64,000 nt of DNA, from NCBI GenBank assembly GCA_027924585.1, contig BSBM01000825.1:2770001-2834000 (forward strand), written 5' to 3'. The DNA comes from Larix kaempferi. Its lineage: Eukaryota > Streptophyta > Pinopsida > Pinales > Pinaceae. Within the stretch, counting starts at the first letter, position 1. Each line of letters starts with the position of its first letter. Of the stretch, positions 57,393-64,000 are shown piece by piece. Below the pieces are notes generated by a model. It was not told the DNA's origin and made no database searches. It was given only the letters and a program-made list of their open reading frames with translations. The position numbers and the translations under genes were made by a program.

Positions 57393-60300
57393 ATGTTTAA
57401 CTTGGAGTATGTAAAACCTCAGCTTTCCCATCAGCTAGCATTCCAGGTTCATACAAGAATCCGTGGAAACAATATCCATCGCACTGTCTTAGATAAAGGT
57501 GCCTCCATGTCGATCATGTCTTTGAATTGTTGGAGAGCCTTAGGCTCACCCGAAGTCACATTGTCTCCCACTACTCTCAGAGCATTTGACGGACACGGTT
57601 TTCAACCTTATGGACTCATTCCTGCAATTGGTGTTGAACTGGGGGGAAAAACAGTATCTGTACACATCGAAGTTGTGGATGCGCCATTAGACTACAATCT
57701 TCTACTTGGTCGGAACTGGTTCTACGCCATGACCGCCATAGCATCTACTGTCTTTCGGATCGTGCAATTTCCTCATGAAGGGAAAATTGTCACCATAGAT
57801 CAGCTTGATTACTGTATCCCAGACTCTCATCCGAACTCTGCCAACACCGTCCCGTTATTGGATCAACCTCGGTACCGGTTCCAAGACGTTGGCCTTATGA
57901 AGGATTCTTCCCTTATTGGATTTTTCCCAGAGCTGGGGTCCCACATTCAACCAGTCAACATGATATCATCAAATATCACCCCTTCCAATGATTCTTGGGT
58001 GATCCCGAGTCCCACTGAGATTGAAAACTACGGAAACTCCATGCCATTAAATGCAAACCTCGCAGCTTACGAAGCGATCCAGTCAGCCACCGATTGGGTC
58101 GATTTTTCTACCCATCACACCATGGCGTAGCTCTCGTCTGAGACTCATTCATCCCCACCACTTATCGATCCTCTCTCATTGATTTTTCCCACTAACAAAT
58201 CAATTATGGAGGTTATGTGCGGTAATGAACCACCATGGGGAGATTTCCATCATCAATCTTCATTCCCCACCATTCAGACGATAGAGCCCGATACAAAATC
58301 CATCCCTTCACTTAGAATGGTTCAAAACCAGTTTCCCACTTCCCTCGACGAAGTATTTTCCAAAGGAAACTTGGCCAACCTTATGGCAACCACTCCCATT
58401 GGCATTTCAGTGAAGCCCGGTGTCGTGGAAAATGTTCATATTGGCAAGACATGCACTCCCACCGAAATGGAGTTCTACACTACATACTTTAAAACTTTCC
58501 GCGACGTTTTTGCTTGGAGTTATGAAGAAATGCCAGGAATCGACCCGTCTATCGTGGTCCACGAGATTCCAACTTTTCCTGGCGCCCGACCTGTTCGGAA
58601 GAAACTCCGACCCGTTCATCCTCGTAAGGCAGCCGCTATCAAAGCAGAAGTTGAAAAGCTTTTGCGAGCTGGTTTTATCTATCATGTCCCACTGACAGAA
58701 TGGGTATCTAATATCATTCCCGTAGCCAAAAAATAGCGTACGATTAGAGTTTGTGTCGATTACCGTGACTTGAACAAATCTTGTCCAAAGGACAACTACC
58801 CAACTCCGTTCATCGACCAGATCATCGATAACTGCGCCGAGAGTGTCATCTTCTCATTTATGGATGGCTTTTCTAGCTATAATCAGATCGATATCCTCCC
58901 GGTCGACTAACATAAAACAACCTTTATCTACCCATGGGGAATTTTTGCATATCGAAAGTTACCTTTTGGCCTAAAAAATGCCGGGGCAACTTTCCAACAA
59001 GCGATGTCGTACGCATTTCACGATATCAAACATATTGTAGAACCGTATCTTTATGACCTTCCCACTCATTCTCAGACCCGGGAAGACCATCCTGATCACT
59101 TAGGTGCCATTTTTGAAAGGTGTCGTCGCTACAATATCCGTTTGAATCCACATAAGTGCGTCTTTTGCGTTGAAGCCAGAAAACTTTTGGGATTCATAAT
59201 CTCCAAACACGGCATACGATTGAACCCTGCGAAGGTAGAAGCTATTCTAGCCCTGCCTTCCCCCACGAACATACCAGAACTTCAAAGTTTGCAGGGGCAC
59301 GCAAACTTTCTACACCGCTTTATTTGCAATTTTGCCGAGATAACAAAAGGCTATATGAGGCTTCTAAAGAAAAATACCCCATTCATTTGGGACGACAAAG
59401 CCCAACGTTCCTTTGATCATCTAAAGGCAGCCTTAACTAAAAATCCTGTGATTCAACCCCCCAATTACACACGGGATTACATTATTTATCTCGCAGCTTC
59501 GATTTCCACCATCGGTATGGTGTTTGTCCAAGAAGACAATAACGGCATAGAACATGTGGTATACTATCTTAGTAAGAGTTTTCTCGACTCCGAAACTCGT
59601 TATTCACATGTTGAAAAGCTGGCTATGGCAACAGTTTTTGTTGTCCATAGGTTTCGTCATTACATTCTACTCCGCCGAACCACTGTCATAGCGGATTTCA
59701 ATCCAATGTATTATATCCTCACACGTCAAGTGCTTGGGGGCAAATATTCTCGTTGGATCGTCATCCTACAAGATTTTGACTTGGAATCTGCCAAAGCCAA
59801 GTCCAAGAAGTCTTTGGTCTTTGGCGAGTTGATTTGTAACTTGCCCCGTGCTACCGAGCAATCCAAGCCCATCGATTCTCTTCCTGATGAATCGTTGTTC
59901 CTCATTAGCACGTTTGACCCATGGTACGGGGATATTTTATTATATCTCCAAACCCAACGTTTCCGCCCCGACCTCACCCGCGATGAACGTCGACGTATCC
60001 AACATCACGCCAAGTACTACCACATAGTCAACGATACCCTTTATCGGCGTGGTGTCGATACTGGTCTTCGACGCTGTTTGACTTTAGATGAAGCGGAACA
60101 CGTTCTTAATGACTGCCACGCTGAAGCATGTGGTGGTCATTTCTCTAGGATGGCTACGGCCCTGAAGATACTGCGAGCGGGATATTTCTGGCCCTCGATT
60201 TTCAAAGACTGCATTGAAAAGGTTAAGAAATGTCCACCCTGTCAATTCTTTCATAGTAAGACACGCTCACATCCTGCTCCACTCCACCCTGTTATTGTCA

Positions 60301-61166
60301 TCGGCCCCTTCTCCAAATGGGGCATAGATTTCATGCACTGTAAGCCCACTTCAGCCAGGGGGCATAGCTATGTCATAGTAGTTGTCGACTATTTCACAAA
60401 ATGGGCTGAAGCGATGCCTACTTATGCTGAAGACGGCAAAACAACAGCACAGTTCATATTCAACCACATTATAGCTAGGTTCGGTGTCCCACAATCCATC
60501 GTAACCGATCATGGCTCCCACTTCAGGAACCATATGATTGAAGAATTGAGCGCCAAATTGGGTTTTCGTCATGAAAACTCAACCCCATACTACCCACAAG
60601 CTAATGGCCAAGTGGAAGCCATTAACAAAGTTCTGAAACGCATGATTCAGCGAATTGTGGGTACTCATAAGTCCAATTGGCACTCAGCTCTGTTTTCGAC
60701 ATTATGGACATACCGAACCTCAGTAAAACGTGCTACCGGGTTCACACCATTCCAACTGGTGTACGGCCTGGAAGCCATTTTACCGATTGAATGTGAAATT
60801 CCGTCACTTAAGATAGCCATAAAGCTACTTCCCCACACCACTTCCGAAAAGGAACGGTTTCTATACCTAGCCAAGCTAGATGAAACTCGTCGAGACGCTG
60901 CTTTAGCCAATGAAGCTCATAAAAAACGCGTCAAAACACAGTATGACAAATCCGTTCAACCTTGGGTTTTCAATGAAGGTGATCTCGTACTCACATATGA
61001 CCAAATGCACGATAAACTTGGAAAAGGAAAGCTAGAGTCTATGTGGTACGGCCCCTTCGTTGTAAAACGTGTTTTGGAGAAGGGAGCCTATGAGCTTGTC
61101 GATTGTGATGGCACACCACTGGCACGGCCCCACAACGGGTTGTACCTCAAACGTTTCTACGCATAG
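57393..61166 (+). pseudogene. Protease-RT-RNase H-integrase of the Tat/Ogre-like element
   Basis: One frame with stops at 58128 (TAG), 58734 (TAG) and 58908 (TAA). Protease (about 57430-57780) has LDKGAS where D-S/T-G-A is expected. RT runs from about 58560 (RPVRKKLRPVHPRK, RVCVDYRDLNKSCPKDNYP, FGLKNAGATFQQ); its active site reads YLYDL instead of YLDDL. The native RNase H (about 59470-59790) has lost recognisable catalytic Asp residues. Integrase is best preserved: HHCC finger about 60105-60250 (CHAEACGGH, KKCPPCQ), D at about 60326 (WGIDFM), D at 60503 (TDHGSHF), E at about 60616 (NGQVEAINK), and a GPY/F-like end (WYGPFVV). Sequence style fits the Tat/Ogre clade. No archaeal-type RNase H sits between RNase H and integrase. 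Confidence 0.93.
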
Positions 61167-61281
61167 GTTCATTCTGCGCGAGATACTTTTTGTACATAAT
61201 GTACCTAGTTTGTTTTTATTTTGTATGCATGCACGGATCTCATGTATCCATTCTTACCTTGACTTGTGCTTTTATGCGCAG

Positions 61282-61695
61282 ATGTCTGCCTACTTCGGAT
61301 TCGCCGACGGTGCGAGCCGACATACCTGGAACCTCGCTTCCGCAACATGGGTAATTTATTCCCCCACTGACGAGTTGCTATCTTCAGGAGCCAATTGTTT
61401 GGGTCCCGCAACCAACAATATTGCAGAGTACTATGCAGTCATTGGACTCTTGACAGAGGTTGCTTCCCTTGGAATTGACTCCCTATCAGTCTTTCTAGAC
61501 TCCCAACTCATGGTTTCTCATCTGAATCGTGTTTACACAGTCCGCGATCCTATCCTACTTCGCTTATTTCGAAGGGTACGCCTCTTGAAACAATCTTTTA
61601 ATTTTATTTCATATCAACATATACCAAGAGAATTCAATTGTGGAGCTGATTCATTAGCTAATTACATTTTGGATTGGCATCTTGCCCATACATAA
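61282..61695 (+). CDS. Archaeal-type RNase H (aRNH), separate ORF downstream of integrase
   Basis: ATG at 61282 gives 137 residues with no stop. The four acidic residues expected of RNase HI are present in order: FADGAS (D), NIAEYYA (E), FLDSQLM (D) and GADSLAN (D). It would cut RNA in RNA-DNA hybrids during reverse transcription. It lies 115 bp after the pol stop in another frame, preceded by GCGCAG, a possible splice acceptor. The frame is also open upstream to 61069, overlapping pol. In Tat elements an added aRNH usually lies beside the native RNase H, before integrase; here it is after integrase. It is the only enzyme ORF of the element without a lesion. Confidence 0.85.
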   Translation: MSAYFGFADGASRHTWNLASATWVIYSPTDELLSSGANCLGPATNNIAEYYAVIGLLTEVASLGIDSLSVFLDSQLMVSHLNRVYTVRDPILLRLFRRVRLLKQSFNFISYQHIPREFNCGADSLANYILDWHLAHT

Positions 61696-61906
61696 AAACA
61701 CATCATAAAATGAACACACAAGTCACTATAAATAAATAGGTCATGAAAGTAGGTCCATGTATATATATCACTGCACATAAAAGTGTTTGTTCCAATACAT
61801 AAAGTTTGTGTTTTAAAGACAAAAGTTGGGACCTAGTCCCATACAAAAATTTGGCTCTCAAAGCCTACATATCGTGTACATGTCGCAAAAAGATAAAAGC
61901 TACCAT
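61696..61906. other. Spacer between the aRNH and the convergent antisense gene
   Basis: About 200 bp, AT-rich, with CTATAAATAAATAG at about 61728 and no gene. It would hold the 3' UTRs of both convergent genes. Confidence 0.5.
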
Positions 61907-63640
61907 CTAAGGAGATCTGGGAGATCTATCATGTTCCTCCTCAGATTCCTCACGCTGCTGGTGATAGCACACTATAGCCCAAGCCACCCTACGGAGGAGT
62001 TGGCCAATACGCCTAGGCACACCTACGGTATGCCGCTGGAGATGCAAAGGGACGTCGTCCATCCTCATAGCTAGGAACCCGTGGGTTAAAACCTGTAGGT
62101 TCCTCTCTATCTCCTGGACCCCTCCCGCCTCATCCTCGTCCGAAGCGGCTCGGCGATCAACACCACCTCGGCGTAACGGCGAGTACCCTACAAGTCTCTG
62201 TGGTCCACGATCTGTGACATGTACACGTATATATATTAAAATCTTTTTACACATTCTAAAAAACGATAAAAATTACATATTCAAAAAATTAAAAAAACAC
62301 ATTAATGACGGTCATACCTATATTGTCCCAATCCTCATCTTGTAGCAGTGCCAATTCTATGTCCTCGCGGAAGTCCACCCCTGCATAGGGGTAGTCATCG
62401 ATCATCACGATCTGTTCATCGAGCCATGAGAAGAAATCCTCACCAAAAGCCAAACGATGTGGCCCCCCAAGCCGTCCTGCATACTCACTCCATCGAGCCA
62501 TCCATGGCTCGGTGGGGGGGACGGGCGGGCATGGTCAGTTGTGGACGCAACAATGGCACCCTCGCCAAGAAGAAGGTGACCAGAATGCTCCCATACCCAA
62601 ACTGAGAGTTCTCTCCAAGCCTATACTTGTTCACTTGCTCTTTGAGGTTGGTCAATACTGCCTCACACTAGTTGAATACTGTTCCTGCCATGCAATCCAC
62701 TGCAAGATTCATCTGTGTACGGGATGCCTGATGGGGACCCGTACTCCCTGCTGCGCGTGTGATGGTGAACAACACGGTTTTTAAAGGAAGTTCTACAATA
62801 TCCTTAATGACCACCTTACCGCTTTTCTTCCCCGAACCTTGGTGACAATAACGAGCAATTAAAGCATCAGTGCTCGCCTCCGAGGCCGTGAACCCAGTAA
62901 AACTCACCCGGGCTCCTCTCTTTGAGAGACCTGTCAGGAAATAAATGTCCTCGAGTTCAATCTCGAGGGTGTGTTCTCCAACTCGGAAATCTTGAATATC
63001 GGGGTCCCACATTTGAATAATATGGGTGAGAAGTTTAGCTTGCTTGCGGATACCTTTGGTTTTAAAGAATTTCAATAAACCGCATTCCCGCAATGTAGTC
63101 ACAGTCCTTTGGTCATTTTCGGCCATCAAATCATCCACCTCATGCTCTCTTTCTTTCCAATTGACCATTTTTCCCCAAACAAGTTGCAAACACCTGCAAA
63201 AGGTCATGGGAAACACTCATTAATCATTTAATAACTTGATCTCATCTAAAAAATTGAAGAAAAATCAACTTTTTGATCTTAAAAATCACCACTACCGCGC
63301 CTGGGGGAAACGCGACTGCGCGGTACTGCACAGTACCGCACCCATGTTTAACCCTACAAAGCGGTACTGTTGCACAGTACCGCGTTTCCCGAAATAGTTG
63401 TCGCGCGGTACTGTGGAAGGCGAAAATTGCCCATTAGGGCATTCCCAAAAATTAACTTCTACTTACTGAAATCAAGTTATTTATCTATGAAATGAAAGAG
63501 GGGCTTGAAAGCTCTTACCTGGCATAGACGGCTTTTGAAACGGTGCTCCGAATCTCCAGATATGAACTCTTGAAGTTTTTGCTCCTCAATGGGTAAAATT
63601 TCCTCTTTGGGCAAATGCACAAGTGAAATGGTAACTTTCC
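61907..63640 (-). pseudogene. Spliced plant-mobile-domain (PMD-like) gene, antisense to pol
   Basis: Exon 1 about 63640-63519 (FYPLRSKNFKSSYLEIRSTV), intron 63518-63194 (GTAAGAG...TTTTGCAG), exon 2 63193-62318, intron 62317-62212 (GTATGA...GTCACAG), exon 3 62211-61907. Both splices keep frame (KAVYAR|CLQLVWGK; DNI|DRGPQRL). Exon 2 shows the PMD signature: LRECGLLKFFKTK, HTLEIELEDIYFLTGLSKRG. A stop at 62668 (TAG, one transition from TGG) and an indel in a run of seven G (about 62513-62519) break it; beyond the indel it continues with RLAFGEDFFSWLDEQIVMID. Exon 3 is Arg/Glu-rich. No ATG is found for exon 1. PMD proteins occur both as host proteins (MAIN/MAIL family) and inside transposons; the place favours a captured copy. 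Confidence 0.75.
63291..63412. repeat. GCGGTACTG inverted repeats in the first intron of the PMD gene
   Basis: Two hairpins: GCGGTACTG-CA-CAGTACCGC and GCGGTACTGT-TGC-ACAGTACCGC, with further ACTACCGCGC and GCGCGGTACTG words. Same motif as at 44671 and 45728. Confidence 0.9.
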
Positions 63641-64000
63641 ATATTTACCTATTCCTTATATAACTTTTTCACCTATTTTTTACTCATTATTTTATCTGGT
63701 TAAATTAAAACCCATTTCACATTACTAATATCTGGTTCCATGAGCATTTGTTGACAGGGTCTCCTTTAAAAATGTTCGCATTGGAGTTCACTTGTTTGAC
63801 CTTCATTTTGAACCTACTTTATCCTTTTCGTGCTCTGGATTAAAACTTGAAAAAGATTCCAAGCGTTTTTTCACCTGTATCGTGCTTGTCAAGCTCAAGT
63901 AGACGGTGTCGAGCTTAGTCAGCTTTACTCATGCTCGTTAAACGATGAGGAAAGTATTATCTTGGTTGCATTTTATTCTTCTTTTGGACCAGAATAATTA
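63641..64000. other. Right end of the window, no gene seen
   Basis: AT-rich sequence upstream of the antisense gene. It should hold that gene's promoter and start; no clear TATA box or ATG could be assigned. Confidence 0.4.

Larger units (their letters stand above)
44600..64000 (+). mobile_element. Giant Tat/Ogre-like Ty3 retrotransposon, 3' end outside the window
   Basis: In order: LTR, tRNA-Arg-type primer site (45494), long leader, ORF1 (48855-52160), gag (53688-56950), protease-RT-RNase H-integrase (57393-61166), a separate archaeal-type RNase H (61282-61695) and an antisense plant-mobile-domain gene (61907-63640). tRNA-Arg priming, an extra ORF before gag and a second RNase H are known traits of the Tat/Ogre clade; antisense ORFs downstream of pol are known from the maize Tat element Grande. 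A shared GCGGTA/TACCGC motif in the LTR, leader and antisense intron supports one unit. Over 19 kb are visible and no 3' LTR is seen. An alternative is two or more adjacent elements, with 52161-53100 as another LTR. Confidence 0.6.

Noticed and set aside
62348-62784. Two plus-strand ORFs near 62348-62784
   Set aside because: They overlap exon 2 of the antisense PMD gene and show no family features.

Overview
The window looks like nuclear DNA of a seed plant with a very large, repeat-choked genome. A conifer is my best guess; that is inference from the nested old LTR retrotransposons, the giant Tat/Ogre-like element and the style of the gag and plant-mobile-domain proteins. I see no convincing host housekeeping gene, no tRNA or rRNA gene and no CRISPR array. 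Almost everything is mobile-element sequence in layers, and nearly every long reading frame carries nonsense codons or frameshifts.

Layout. 1-7786: an Athila-like Ty3 element (primer site of tRNA-Asp type, 1.46-kb LTRs, left LTR cut by the window edge) with a broken gag, no reverse transcriptase or integrase, and a second unrecognised protein before the 3' LTR. 7787-13828: on the minus strand, a gag-protease-only LTR element in an LTR-internal-LTR-internal tandem, with a solo LTR (11742-12512, duplication ATACC) in one copy. 13829-18286: a truncated chromovirus-type LTR, a solo copia LTR (14802-15559, duplication ATTTT), a small insertion flanked by long direct repeats, (TA)n tracts and a local tandem duplication. 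18287-18364 and 33450-35894: two parts of one array of about 10-bp GTCAACCAnn units, split by a 15-kb large retrotransposon derivative (18365-33449) with 2.39-kb LTRs. That element holds a nested, nearly complete copia element (24177-30317, duplication GTATA, three nonsense codons).

35895-39300 holds LTR-like and truncated copia remnants, palindromic tandem repeats and short minisatellites. 39359-41600 is a spliced, unrecognised, broken gene with duplicated exon-like blocks. 42749-42987 is a foldback MITE. 43322-44595 is a minus-strand multi-exon pseudogene of a transposon-associated family (SDGCAGQFK / GHGKG..DGAGA motifs).

44600 to the window end is best read as one giant Tat/Ogre-like Ty3 element whose 3' LTR lies outside: LTR, tRNA-Arg-type primer site, long leader with a GC-rich palindromic minisatellite, an ORF1 of about 1,100 codons, gag, protease-RT-RNase H-integrase, a separate archaeal-type RNase H ORF downstream of integrase with all four catalytic residues, and an antisense, spliced plant-mobile-domain gene. 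A GCGGTA/TACCGC inverted-repeat motif occurs in its LTR, its leader and an intron of the antisense gene, which ties these parts together. The unity of this element is inferred, not proven.
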